64,000 nucleotides of DNA. Source: Cycas panzhihuaensis. Its lineage: Eukaryota; Cycadophyta. The translations under genes were made by a program, and so were the position numbers. Every line of letters begins with the position of its first letter. Position 1 is the first letter of the stretch. Below are positions 11,007 through 22,417 of this stretch, one piece after another. Below the pieces are notes generated by a model. It worked only from the letters and a program-made list of their open reading frames with translations. It was not told the DNA's origin and did not search any database. The DNA lies in NCBI GenBank assembly GCA_023213395.1, contig CM041465.1:121899741-121963740 (forward strand). Direction: 5' to 3'.

Positions 11007-12263
11007 TCAAGTTACTTTATCTATATCATAATCGATCCACTGTACTAAATGCTCATAAATAATGCAATTTCGGAGGCAACACCGATAGTTGACGAGGATT
11101 TTATCAAGTGGGATTGTGAGGGTTTGCTTATTAATGATAATGGATAAGGCTGTGTAGAATGTAACTTTTACTCCAAGGTTTTTATTTAGGCAAGAGACGT
11201 GGAAGACATTATAGATATTGGTGTTCAGGGGGAGTTCAAAGGCGTAGGTGACTTCAACAATTTTGTAAAGGATTTTATAAGTGCTATAATATCGTGGGTT
11301 GAGTTTATGACCTTGATGAGACTTAAGAGACGATTTCTTATAAGGTTGGAAGCAAAGGAATACTAAATCTCCAATGTCAAAGAACCAATTAGATCGATGG
11401 CAGTCAATAAGTTGTTTCATGTGATTTTGGGCAAAGACTAGATTCTATCGAAGGGTATGGAGAATTTGGTCCATCTTTTAAATCTTTTGTTGTACTGAGG
11501 CAATTCAAAAGTTTGTGGCCAAGGTATGGTAGGAAAGGGGGTGGTAATAGAGGGCCAGAAAGTGGGACATATCGATGGTTGAATAGTGAGATGAGTTATA
11601 CCAGTATTCTGCCAGGGAAAGCTACGAAGTCCACTTAGCTTAGTGTTCTGAAGTAAAATAATTTAGATAGATTTCCAGGGTTTTGTTCAAGACCTTAAAT
11701 TAGCCATCAGTTTACAGGTGGTAGGTAGAACTCATGTTAAATAAGGTTCTAACAACCCTAAAGAGTTCTTACCAAAAGGAGTTAGAGAATTTAGGGTTTA
11801 GGCCATAAACAATGGTCGAGGGAAAGTTGTGAAGATGAAATATGAATTGGATATATAAGTCAACAAAGTAGGGGGACATATATGAGGTGTGAATTAAGAG
11901 GAAGTATGAACACTTAGTTAAACAATCAATGATCACCCAAATAGAATCAAACTCGGTAGATGGAAGTAGGTCTGTTATAAAGTCCATGATAATATCCTAC
12001 CACTTATCTTATGGAATATTTAATGGTTGTAGAAATCTAGGAAGGGCTTTAGTATCGACTTTATTTCGCTGACATGTATCGCACTCTAATATAAAGATGA
12101 ATATGGTAGTCTTCATATGGGACCAAAAGAAATTAGCATAAATATGTCGATAAGTTTTGTTGAAACTTGACTGGCCTCCAATGTGAGAAGAGTTGTATTC
12201 TGTTAAGATTATAGGAATGAATGAGGAGGATAGGTGTATGAAGATGCAATTTTGAAAGAGCAA
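11007..12263 (-). pseudogene. GypB integrase with C-terminal chromodomain
   Basis: The N-terminal zinc-binding region is at about 12,200-12,050: histidines in NSSHIGG and YRHIYANFFW, cysteines in CDTCQRNK. The core begins MDFITDLLP and continues IDCLTKCSYF (11,769-11,987). The segment aligned with the family's SDRDPRF...FW reads VYGLNPKFSNSFW, so the second catalytic Asp is lost. The 11,007-11,420 frame carries the C-terminal YYSTYKIL...NVFHVSCLNK region and then a chromodomain-like KILVNYRCCLRN...HLVQWIDYD stretch. Chromodomains guide chromovirus insertion to heterochromatin. Confidence 0.8.
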
Positions 12264-12399
12264 ATGGTTGTTAAAGGTTGACCAACCTTTTTGGGTGAAA
12301 ATGTTTTCACTTTAGTTAGCGTAGTAAGGCTAGGCCTAGTTTTCAACTTGTAATTCATCAAGCCAAAGGGGTTGGGGCTTGGTGATGGCATGGAGGTTG

Positions 12400-13700
12400 G
12401 GGTCAGGAGTACTAGCATTAGGGTGCATACGAGAAAGGACATCGACAATTATATTGTCTTTGCCTTTTTTATACGATATTATGAATTCAAAGACTTGTAG
12501 ACAATTAACCTACTTAGCTTATTCTTCAGATAAAACTAGCTAATCCAATAAATTATGGAGGCTACGATGATCCGTAAGAATAGTAAATTTAGAGCCTAAT
12601 TGGTATTATTGCCATTTATCAATAGTGTGAAGAATAACTTTCATCTCTCTCTAGTATGTGGAGAGACGAAGCTCATGATCTTTTAATTTTTGACTATTGA
12701 AGGCAATGGGGTGAGAGTCTTATATAAGGACTACACCCAAGCTAAATCTAGAGGCATTACATTCAAGTTAGAGAGGTTGGTTAAAATCAAGAGTGATAAG
12801 GACTAAGGTAGAGGTCATTATGACCATGAGATGAGAAAAAATATTGTCAGCTTCTAAGGACCATTAGAAGGCATATTTATAAAGGAGATTGGTTAAGGGG
12901 GTGGTGAGGGAGACGTAGTTACATACAAAATGACGATAGAATCCTGTGAGGCCAAGGAATATGTGTAGTTGGGTAAGGGTACTTGGTGTTAGCTAAGTTG
13001 CAATAACAGATATTTTATCAGGGTCCACGCATATCCCTTTCGATGATATGATATGCCCCAAGTATTGGAGTTCAGATTGCCCAAACTCACACTTAGATAA
13101 TTTCACATAGAGTTGGTGGTTTTATAATGTTTGAAGAATAAGTTCTAGGTGTTGGATGTGGTGGTCTAGATATATATTATAAATCAGGATATCATCAAAG
13201 AAGACTATGATGAATTTTTAGAGATAGAGGCCAAAAATTTTGTTCATAAGAGCCTAAAAATTTATCAGGGAATTACAAAGGCTGAAGGGTATTATATGAA
13301 ACTCAAAATGGCTATGATATGTCTAAAATATTATCTTATGGCAATCTTTTAGGGCAATTGGGGTCTGGTAGTAACCAGACTGAAGGTCTAACTTAGAAAA
13401 AATAGTCACACCATGGATTTCATCTAGCATATCATCTATGTGTGGAGTGGGGAACTTATTTTTTATGGTAATTTTATTTAATTCCCTATAATTGATACAG
13501 AGATTGAAGGAACCATCCTTCTTCCTAATAAGATGATTGGAGCCATGTAAGAGCTTTTGCTTAGTTAGATTATGCCCATGTCTGTGAGTTTGGTCATAAG
13601 TTTCTTAATTTCATTTTTTTGAAAGTATGAGTTGTGGTAGGGCCCCAAGCTGATAGGGTCATGATTGGATTGGAGGTCAATTATATGATAGAAACCACAA
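12400..13700 (-). pseudogene. GypB reverse transcriptase and RNase H
   Basis: The active-site motif VFFDDILIY is present at about 13,180-13,207 with both aspartates intact, followed by [19 protein letters not shown] near 13,050-13,110, the classic gypsy RT thumb. RNase H begins about 12,800 (SNECNASRFSLGVVL) and ends near 12,440 at KKGKDNIVDVLSRM. Several TAG stops interrupt the frame. The intact FFDD contrasts with the FFDN and FVDN seen in the other two RT relics of this window. Confidence 0.8.
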
Positions 13701-14065
13701 TCAAGTGGGATAGTAGTAGGTAGAGAGACAAATACCTACTTGTATTGGGTAATGATGTCCTAGATACATGGGTGAATTTGCGGTTCAATTTGAATATTGT
13801 TGAGGCGAACTATGTATTCTAGGTGAGATTGAAGATGGCATTTCATGCATCCTGGTGAGACCACTTAGTTAGGAGGGGACTACATCCCATAAATTTTATG
13901 ATTCTGACCCATTTGGTCTTTGAATGTAATGAATGGGTTGTTGGGTAAGCTATTCATATTGTAAGTCCCTAAGGTTTGTAGCCACTAAATCCCTAAGATA
14001 GCATTAGACCCTCATATCAATAAGGCATAGAAATTTGATACCAAAATGTAGGTTTCGATTTAGAC

Positions 14066-14410
14066 CTAGAGGTTTTTAATAACACCAATACAATGGAGCT
14101 TCTTAGGCCCTGATAGGGAATCAGTGAAGCTCATTTTTAGTACTATATATAGGTTAAGTTGTTGGGTTATAAAGATATCAAGAAAATTGAGTGATGTACC
14201 ATCGTCGATTATGATTAACATTTGAGTCTTGCAAAGAATACCTCTGATGCATAGGGGTTTAACACAACAAGTGGTGGTGATAGGGGATAAAGATACTATG
14301 GGGTGAGGGTTTGGGGTGGGGTCTTCATAGGTTTCATCTTCAATCTCTTGTTCAGAGTCAAAATCAAAGGATTCATTAGGGGATACAGACATGTCAATGG
14401 AAAAAACCAT
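14066..14410 (-). pseudogene. GypB aspartic protease
   Basis: A 114-codon frame has an acidic linker followed by LIIIDDGTSLNFLD, equivalent to the VLVDSGASHNFI protease active site, with the catalytic Asp kept but the following Ser replaced. It lies between gag and RT as expected. Confidence 0.7.
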
Positions 14411-14419
14411 GTGTTGTGC

Positions 14420-15600
14420 CTTACAAAAGTGGCTGTGACCAGAAGTCCACTTTTCTGCATACTTTATATGGAGGCTAACCTCTAGTCAATGTTGTACTTC
14501 ATCTTGAAAAATTTGGACTTGTTTGGTGGATGGTCATTATTCTATTAATCGATAACTGAGCAGGTGGAATCATCTTGTCATGGTCTAGGACGTGCAAAGT
14601 TAGATCGAGGACAAATAATATCGTCAAATTAGGGTCATGATAATTAAAAGTCTGGCTATTGAATGTGTAAGAACCAAGGGTTATCTCTTCGAGTAGTTAA
14701 GGGTCTATCAACTACAAATTTGGCCTCTGCTGCTTAGGCCCACTTGAAGCCTTCCTTGAGGGAGTGAATTACCATTATCTTTAGTCTTATCTAAATACGA
14801 TCTTAGAGCCTGACCACATAAATATCGATCACTATTTATTTGTCCAAGTTTTGGATTTGTGGCGAGTGATTATGCAAAGCTTGGAATTCGTTAATGAAGG
14901 CCTCTATTGTTGTAGTTTGTTTAAGTTATGTAGGATAAGTTAAAAAGGATTGACTCCATGTATCATTATATTATTAAAAAAAATAGCTTGTGAAGTGGGA
15001 CCATATTAGGTGGGCAAGATATTCTCATTTCTACAAATTAAATTGATGGTGGGCTTGTTTATCTAGGTGGATGGATGCATATAAGAGTTCATTTTCCTTT
15101 GACATCAGGTAGAGTATGAAGTATGATTCTAACTTATTGATCCAACTATGAGTGCACTCTCTATTCACATCTAGATCAAAGGTAGGAATATTGATTTTAT
15201 AGTAAGAAATGGTCTACCTTGGTGGGTAACCTCCTAGAGATGCATTACTTCCTTGAAAAGGTGGGAGCGCATTGCCTGTCATATTGAAAGTCCCTATGCT
15301 TTGGAGTTGAGGTTGCAACAGTTGTTGGATATATGCAAGAAGTTATACTTTAGTACCATCAAGATTTGATTTTATAGAGATGTTGTCAAATCTGTTGTTG
15401 ACATATTGTTTAAAGTTATTCAAGTTATTGGCTAATTTACCAATTCTCTCCTTGTGTTTTTGCCATTAGAATTGTAGAAGGGGCTTAAAGGAGTGGGAAT
15501 GAGTAGAAAGAAGGGAAATGGATGAAGTGGAATAGATTAAGAAAGAATGAGATTCAAGAACTGAGTTGTTATAGACAAGAGAAGGGAACAAAGAGGGAGA
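14420..15600 (-). pseudogene. GypB gag relic
   Basis: Read on the minus strand, the region near 15,190-15,080 gives FDLDVNRECTHSWINKLESY and YLMSKE, typical of the retrotransposon gag capsid region (FxGxxPxxWIxxxExYF). Many stops interrupt it. Gag would form the virus-like particle. Confidence 0.65.
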
Positions 15601-16735
15601 TGGTGTTTATAGCTTGTTGACCCTAAAAATTACATAAATATGACACTTAGCCCACTTGGATGAGTATAACATGCTCATGAAAATGAGGTATATAAGATTT
15701 AAGTGTGAGTTTGAGGTGGTAAAGCCCACCAATGACCTAAGTACTGATAAGCATAAAAATTATTTGTAAAAACTAACCTAGTACAAAATGACCAGCACAA
15801 CATGCTGATCGAAATAAGGTATATGAATTTTAATGGTACTTTTTTTTGTTGTGGACTTTTTTTTTAATCATAATTCTAACTACGTCGATAATTTCTAAAT
15901 TTAGGTAGTATTCTAGAAATTAGAATTCCTTGCAGACTAGAAAGTGAGCTTTTTTTTTTTCTTAATATTATGTATTAAGATCTCAATAAGAAAGTGGAGT
16001 ATGTGAAGTAGGATGTAAGTAATATGAGGTGTCCTACAAACGACTAAACAATGTGTGCTTGGTCTTATAGATCTGCCAATAATCTTCTTATGTAGGAGTT
16101 TGGGGTAAGTAGCTTTGTGGCACTAACCACTAATCACTGTACTATAGGACTTTGGCAGCCAATAGGTTGCCTATACTAGAAATGATTTGGGACTTATAAG
16201 AGTCCTCCTATATACCCAAAGATATGTGGAGGCAAAATTCCATAGCCAGGTTCTATCTAAGACTTAATTCAAGAGTGTTATCTCCAGTCCTTCATGTAAG
16301 GGGAAGAAAAGCCACAATACACTTCACTAAAATGACAGGTCCCTGTGATGTTTAGAGACCCCCAGTATAGGGTCTCTACCTAACTACTTAGGTAGTTACC
16401 ATGTAGAGTCATCTACCTAGGAATGAGGGGTGGGGAGGAGAAATAGTAGCCACCAAGGTGAGCTATCTATCCTTAGATTGACGACTCCAGGATATAAATT
16501 GAAATTAATAAATTGAACTAAAAATGAACACAAAGGCTAAAAATAAAGTACTAAGCATTATCTAGGGGAAGAAATTCCTCTTCCTTCATAACTCTTGAGT
16601 GGTGTTGGTTCTATTCCTCAATCTCTATAGAGAGAGTACTAAGAAAAGGTCTTTCCTTGATCTCTACTTGGGTAGAGAGAGTAATCAATATAAAAAAAAA
16701 AATCTTGATTTTTTTGCCCATTCAGCAGCTTCCCA
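15601..16735 (-). other. GypB leader between gag and 5' LTR
   Basis: About 1.1 kb without coding support. It contains local palindromes, such as ACCTAACTACTTAGGTAGTT near 16,379-16,397. If the 5' LTR ends at 16,736, the adjoining minus-strand sequence is TGGGAAGCTGCTG, a possible PBS for a tRNA other than Met. Confidence 0.45.
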
Positions 16736-17120
16736 TGATCACAAACTTGGCTCATACTACTTGGAGTATTTCCTTTTAAGAAATTAACCTTGCAAATACA
16801 ACTCAACAGAAATAAAAGCTAATTATTGCCTTAATTAGAACAAAATATACAAATAGATCACAAACAAATTTAATTCCAAAGGGAGTACTAAAGTACTTTC
16901 TATTCAAAAGATAATAATTCTCAACAACTCTTTAAAAGTCATATTTGGCCCTTTAAATAGACATGCAAGGGTCTTCTTCCTGTGATCCTATTGGTGTCCC
17001 TAATAGTCTTACATCTTATTAGAGGTCTTAGTAGCCCATGTATAGATCTTAATAACTAGCTTTAATTCTTAACCCTTTAGTGGTTTCTGCTTGCTAATGC
17101 TTAGAAAAGATGGGGTTACA
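16736..17120 (-). repeat. GypB 5' LTR
   Basis: TG at 16,736 and CA at 17,119-17,120 bound a segment homologous to 10,545-10,925. The short 62-codon frame at 16,599-16,787 overlaps its edge and is not a gene. Confidence 0.6.
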
Positions 17121-17701
17121 TTACATATTACTCACATACCACTAAGATGAAGAATAATTAGTTGAAGTCTATTTTAAACTCACAATCCTTATACCATTAC
17201 TTATACTGGTTAAGTAGTTTACTTCTTAAGTGTACAAATTCAAAGAAGGTTCTCTCTCTTTCTAAGAAAGTTTGAACTTAAAAGTAGGTATCCATCCTGG
17301 TTATCCAATGCTTCATATCCTTATCTTTATTTAGGTCAAAAAATTCTAAATTGATCTTTCTATTCCTTAGGCTATTATTCTTAGTAGGAAGTGCCTTTAC
17401 ACTTTCTTCCTTGCTATATTTATTATAATTTAGTGTATTATCCTCCTCCACTCTAAATTTTTCTCTTCCTTGTATTCTTGATTTTGAGATAACCCATCTA
17501 ACTTATCCTATGTATAGTCTTCTCTTTCTCTAGTATTTGCATGTTTACCCCAAGATCTTTGGTAATACATTCCATGACCCCTTATATGCTTTCCAAGGAA
17601 TTTGAGGTTCTTAATAGAGTGTTTTTTTTTTTTAATAAATAAAAATGAATCCTATTATGATTTTTTATCTTCTAAAGAGATCCTTTCTTTAATATTGTTT
17701 A
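17121..17701 (-). pseudogene. Gypsy gag fragment, possibly the 5' part of GypC
   Basis: The minus strand near 17,340-17,200 reads DLNKDKDMKHWITRMDTYF and then LERERTFFEFVHL, a clear gag capsid start. It is cut by GypB on its left (17,120) and by GypA on its right (17,702). Its strand and content match the missing N-terminal gag of GypC, so GypC may once have extended here before LARD-D, GypB and GypA inserted. That joining is inference. Confidence 0.6.
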
Positions 17702-17905
17702 TGTTACAAACTGACTTAATTAAATTAAATATAATTTATAATTATAAAAAGTTGTGTCCTTTAGAAAGGCCTTCAAGCTCATATAAATATATTACGAATG
17801 TAAATGTTTAATATCATTATTCAATCAATAAAAATCATTAGAGTTTTACTCCATTTTCTCGAGTTTTCTAGTTTATTATATTTATGTTATCTGTTGTGTT
17901 TAACA
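17702..17905 (+). repeat. GypA 5' LTR
   Basis: A TG...CA segment of 204 bp. Shared stretches with the distant 3' LTR include TGACTTAATTAAATTAAAT and TTTATAATTATAAAAAGT. The PBS TGGTATTAGAGCA follows two bases after its end (17,908-17,920), close to the Met-tRNA complement TGGTATCAGAGC. Confidence 0.8.
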
Positions 17906-17920
17906 AGTGGTATTAGAGCA

Positions 17921-18897
17921 ACTATTCTTACCTCATATATTACCCTATTATATTTTGTAGTTTGTCACAGGGATCATCTTCAATGGGTAGTTAAATCAAT
18001 AATAACAACATAGTAACTCCTTTTGTACCATACTAATAATTTATTTTTAGGTAGATTAAATATAGTGGGTATATCCAGAGTGGGCAAAAACCCAAAGATT
18101 TACAATGAAAGCATCATAATCTATATGTGGAGGGCCAAGCTCCTCTCCAACATTACCATGGGGTATTCCTCCATTGAGCAACGGTTTCTTGACTTCTAAA
18201 CAAGATATCTGTGGATTTCTTTCTATGAATTTGAAGAACAAGAAGTAGGCAACATTGCCACATACCATAATTTAAAATTTTATAGAAATCTAAGGTGAAT
18301 CCAATGGAATATATGGGATCAAAAGTTATGTAGTTATCATCATAATCAAATGGAATAACACAAGCTAATCTTTACATTAGGTGTTTAATCTAAGGTTTAA
18401 ATAAATTAAATCATGCTTAATTTTATCTTGAAGTCCACTTAGCCCCTATAGATACAAAGCCATAGTCATATGTAGCTTAATGTATTAATTTTTTATAACA
18501 ACTCATGCAAAAGTATGTAATAAAGTAGCACATAATATAATCGCAAGATTAATTAGGTATATCATGAACACAATAAATAAAAACGATAAGGGCATAAGAG
18601 TCCATAATACAAATAACATATATAGATCATGTTTAATGTGGAAAATCCCTGAATGGAAAAAACCACCTCCAAATATTTATGAGATCTCAGATTAAGAAGA
18701 ATAATCAAATATTCATATGGTGAGTCATCCTATCCTCACAAGGAGAACTATGTGATTTAATTTTCTTCTCTTATATAGATGTGTAACCTCATCATCAACT
18801 AATCACATTTTAATATTATATCAAAAAATCTGATCATGTATGTAGGACCCTTTCATATCAACTAATGATAACTTTGACCACTAATTAAATATTACTC
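17921..18897 (+). other. GypA leader, left part
   Basis: Non-coding on the sense strand. It continues at 37,361 after LARD1, giving a leader of roughly 1.9 kb before gag. It contains one unassigned antisense frame at 18,056-18,268. Confidence 0.55.
18056..18268 (-). pseudogene. Unassigned 70-codon antisense frame in GypA leader
   Basis: An open minus-strand frame with mixed, protein-like composition, including VKKPLLNGGIPHG and GPPHIDYDAF. It stands out from its very AT-rich surroundings. I do not recognise the family. It could be an exon fragment of a captured host gene or a chance frame. Confidence 0.25.
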
Positions 18898-18902
18898 ATC
18901 AA

Positions 18903-19226
18903 TGTTAGGTATACTATCTAATTAAATCCAAATCCCTATTCATATTATCTCTAGTTTATTTGTATTTTATATTATAGGCCACTTTAAATTATGTGTCATA
19001 TATAAATGTCTGATAGCACATAACAATTAATCTTGAGGGTTCTTATAAATATGGTGAGCTATATTATAATTATGTACATCATCTTTGTTCTAATTTGAAG
19101 TTTGGTTAGTCTTCTTAATTCTTTATATTAACTCATACATGCTTTATTCTATTGAGCTTCATTTTATCATTTTTTTTACTCACCCTATTTGTTTATTGGC
19201 ATTATGTTGCATTCCAAACTCTAACA
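18903..19226 (+). repeat. LARD1 5' LTR
   Basis: A 324-bp segment starting TGTTAGGTAT and ending CTCTAACA, homologous to 37,033-37,355 and, in reverse orientation, to the two LARD2 LTRs. Its last 59 bases are also copied in the right arm of the long inverted repeat. Confidence 0.85.
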
Positions 19227-19934
19227 TGGTATTAGAACCTTAGGCTCAATTTTTTATTATAGATTTCTTGAGCCTATCATTTGCTATTTTTTAAGCCTAT
19301 TATTTCTACTATTTTACCATTTTTTAATGTTGTCTAGGAACCACCTAATGCAGATTGTTTTGACCTGTTAAAAATGCATATTGAAGGGCTAAATTTGAAA
19401 GTAAAATTATAAAATATTTTGCACATTTTAAATGTTGCTTTATGAAATATTTGTTGATATTTTTAAAGTAGTTTAAAGGTTATTTTAATGCTTTTACAAA
19501 GCCTATTTTGAAGATGTTTTAAAACAAGTTTAAAGCTACTAAAAGCCGTTATTTTAAAAATTATTTTCTGATATCTTTTAAGATATTTTCAAAACTTGTT
19601 TTGGAGTTGTAGATATAAGATTTTATAATAAAAATGAAGATAATTTTTTTAAAATTTTGTAACCATATTTTTATGCATGTAGGTACCCAACTTTTAGGGC
19701 ATGCAAGTGATTTATGAATGTCACAAAAGTTTGATAGAGTAAAAGGGAGAGTAGATTAGCCACTCTTTTAGGACTGATCACCCTATAGAGGTAATATGTT
19801 TCCTATCAAAAGAAGGAAAAAATGTTAAAAAAAAAAGATTTTTTATGGTTGGTTGAAGTCATAGTTTTCTACTAGATTATACATTATTGCAACCAATATA
19901 AGCCCCTCTGGGTTTATTTTATAGAAGAAAATAG

Positions 19935-19938
<4 letters not shown>
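19168..19938 (+). repeat. Long inverted repeat, left arm
   Basis: This 771-bp arm covers the LTR end, the PBS and the first 0.7 kb of LARD1 internal sequence. It pairs in inverted orientation with 20,871-21,609 at roughly 2% substitution by hand count, plus one indel of 32 bp. The (CT)n tract at its inner end mirrors the (GA)n tract opposite. Confidence 0.9.
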
Positions 19939-20870
<932 letters not shown>

Positions 20871-21609
20871 TTTTCTATTTTCTTCTGTAAAATAAACCCA
20901 GAGGGGCTTATATTGGTTGCAATAATGTATAATCTAGTAGAAAACTATGACTTCAACCAACCATAAAAAATCTTTTTTTTTTTAACATTTTTTCCTCGTT
21001 TTGATAGCAAACATATTACCTCTATAGGGTGATCAGTCCTAAAAGAGTGGCTAATCTACTCTCCCTTTTACTCTATCAAACTTTTGTGACATTCATAAAT
21101 CACTTGCATGCCCTAGAAGTTGGGTACCTACATGCATAAAAATATGGTTACAAAATTTTAAAAAAATTATCTTTACTTTTATTATAAAATCTTATATCTA
21201 CAACTCAAAAACAAGTTTTGAAAATATCTTAAAAGATATTAGAAATTAATTTTTAAAATAACATCTTTTAGTAGCTTTAAACTTGTTTCAAAACATCTTC
21301 AAAATAGGCTTTGTAAAAGCATTAAAATAAGATCATAAAACAACATTTAAAATGTGCAAAATATTTTATAATTTTACTTTCAAATTTAGCCCTTCAATAT
21401 GCATTTTTAATAGGTCAAAACAATCTGCATTAGGTGGTTCCTAGACAACATTAAAAAATGGTAAAATAGTAGAAATAGTAGGCTTAAAAAATAGCAAATG
21501 ATAGGCTCAAGAAATCTATAATAAAAAATTGAACCTAAGTTTCTAATACCATGTTAGAGATTGGAATGCAATATAATGCCAATAAACAAATAGGGTGAGT
21601 AAAAAAAAT
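20871..21609 (-). repeat. Long inverted repeat, right arm
   Basis: Reverse-complement copy of 19,168-19,938, including the PBS complement (GGTTCTAATACCATGTTAG-like, near 21,537-21,555) and the last bases of the LARD1 5' LTR. It ends at 21,609, where the next microsatellite starts. Confidence 0.9.
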
Positions 21610-21619
21610 GTACATATAT

Positions 21620-21652
<33 letters not shown>

Positions 21653-21705
21653 CATACACACATATATATATATATATACATACATACATACATACATATA
21701 TATAT

Positions 21706-21779
<74 letters not shown>

Positions 21780-21797
21780 GTATATGTATATGTATAC

Positions 21798-21829
<32 letters not shown>

Positions 21830-21860
21830 GTATATATATATACATATATATGTATATATA

Positions 21861-21916
<56 letters not shown>

Positions 21917-21971
21917 TATACATACATATATATATGCATACATGTATATATACACACACACATATACACAT

Positions 21972-22002
<31 letters not shown>

Positions 22003-22003
22003 T

Positions 22004-22062
<59 letters not shown>

Positions 22063-22086
22063 TATATATGTATGTATACATATACA
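21610..22086. repeat. (CA)n/(TA)n compound microsatellite
   Basis: About 480 bp of CA, TA and CATA repeats. The copia element inserted into it, since similar repeat sequence resumes at 35,191 beyond the target duplication. The His-Thr and Cys-Val reading frames on both strands are artefacts. Confidence 0.95.
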
Positions 22087-22091
22087 TACTA

Positions 22092-22403
22092 TGAAAGAGG
22101 TTAATGTATCAAAGTCATTTGTGTAGATTAATTATGTGACCTTAGGATATATTATTAACATTAGTCTCTTAATGAAATATACTTTATGTGCATTTAGATG
22201 TAATTTTAGGTTTATGTCATTAGGTGGGAAAATCCTAACCCTAATGCTCACCCTCAATAATAAAAGGAGAAATCTCAAGGAGGGAGTCATTATTCATTCT
22301 CATCTCTAAGCTTGCTCTCATGTCTCATTTCATCTTCTTTTTCATTCTCCATTGCTATTGTGTGTATGTGAGTGATTTATCTCCTAGATCCATCATTCCT
22401 TCA
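22092..22403 (+). repeat. Copia 5' LTR
   Basis: Starts TGAAAGAGG and ends CCTTCA, with short inverted termini TGAA/TTCA. It matches the split 3' LTR along its whole length. Confidence 0.95.
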
Positions 22404-22405
22404 TG

Positions 22406-22417
22406 TGGTATCAGAGC
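22406..22417 (+). promoter_or_regulatory. Copia primer-binding site
   Basis: TGGTATCAGAGC, two bases after the LTR, is the standard plant initiator Met-tRNA complement used to prime minus-strand DNA synthesis. Confidence 0.93.

Larger units (their letters stand above)
10545..17120 (-). mobile_element. GypB: degenerate chromovirus-type Ty3/gypsy element
   Basis: Full domain order on the minus strand: gag (about 15,600-14,420), protease (about 14,300-14,150), RT (about 13,700-12,900), RNase H (about 12,850-12,400), integrase (about 12,260-11,300) and chromodomain (about 11,100-11,010). LTR-like copies flank it at about 10,545-10,925 and 16,736-17,120. A purine tract (minus AGGGGAGGGGGGACC, plus strand 10,930-10,945) lies next to the left LTR. 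The element spans about 6.6 kb, a normal size. Numerous stops and frameshifts show it is dead. Confidence 0.8.

Noticed and set aside
17697-17701. GTTTA as a GypA target duplication matching GTTTA near 46,604
   Set aside because: That GTTTA is inside the sequence shared by both LTRs, so it cannot be flanking DNA. No valid duplication was found.
21535-22126. ORFs of 94-177 codons with Cys-Val and His-Thr repeats
   Set aside because: Microsatellite artefacts in several frames at once.
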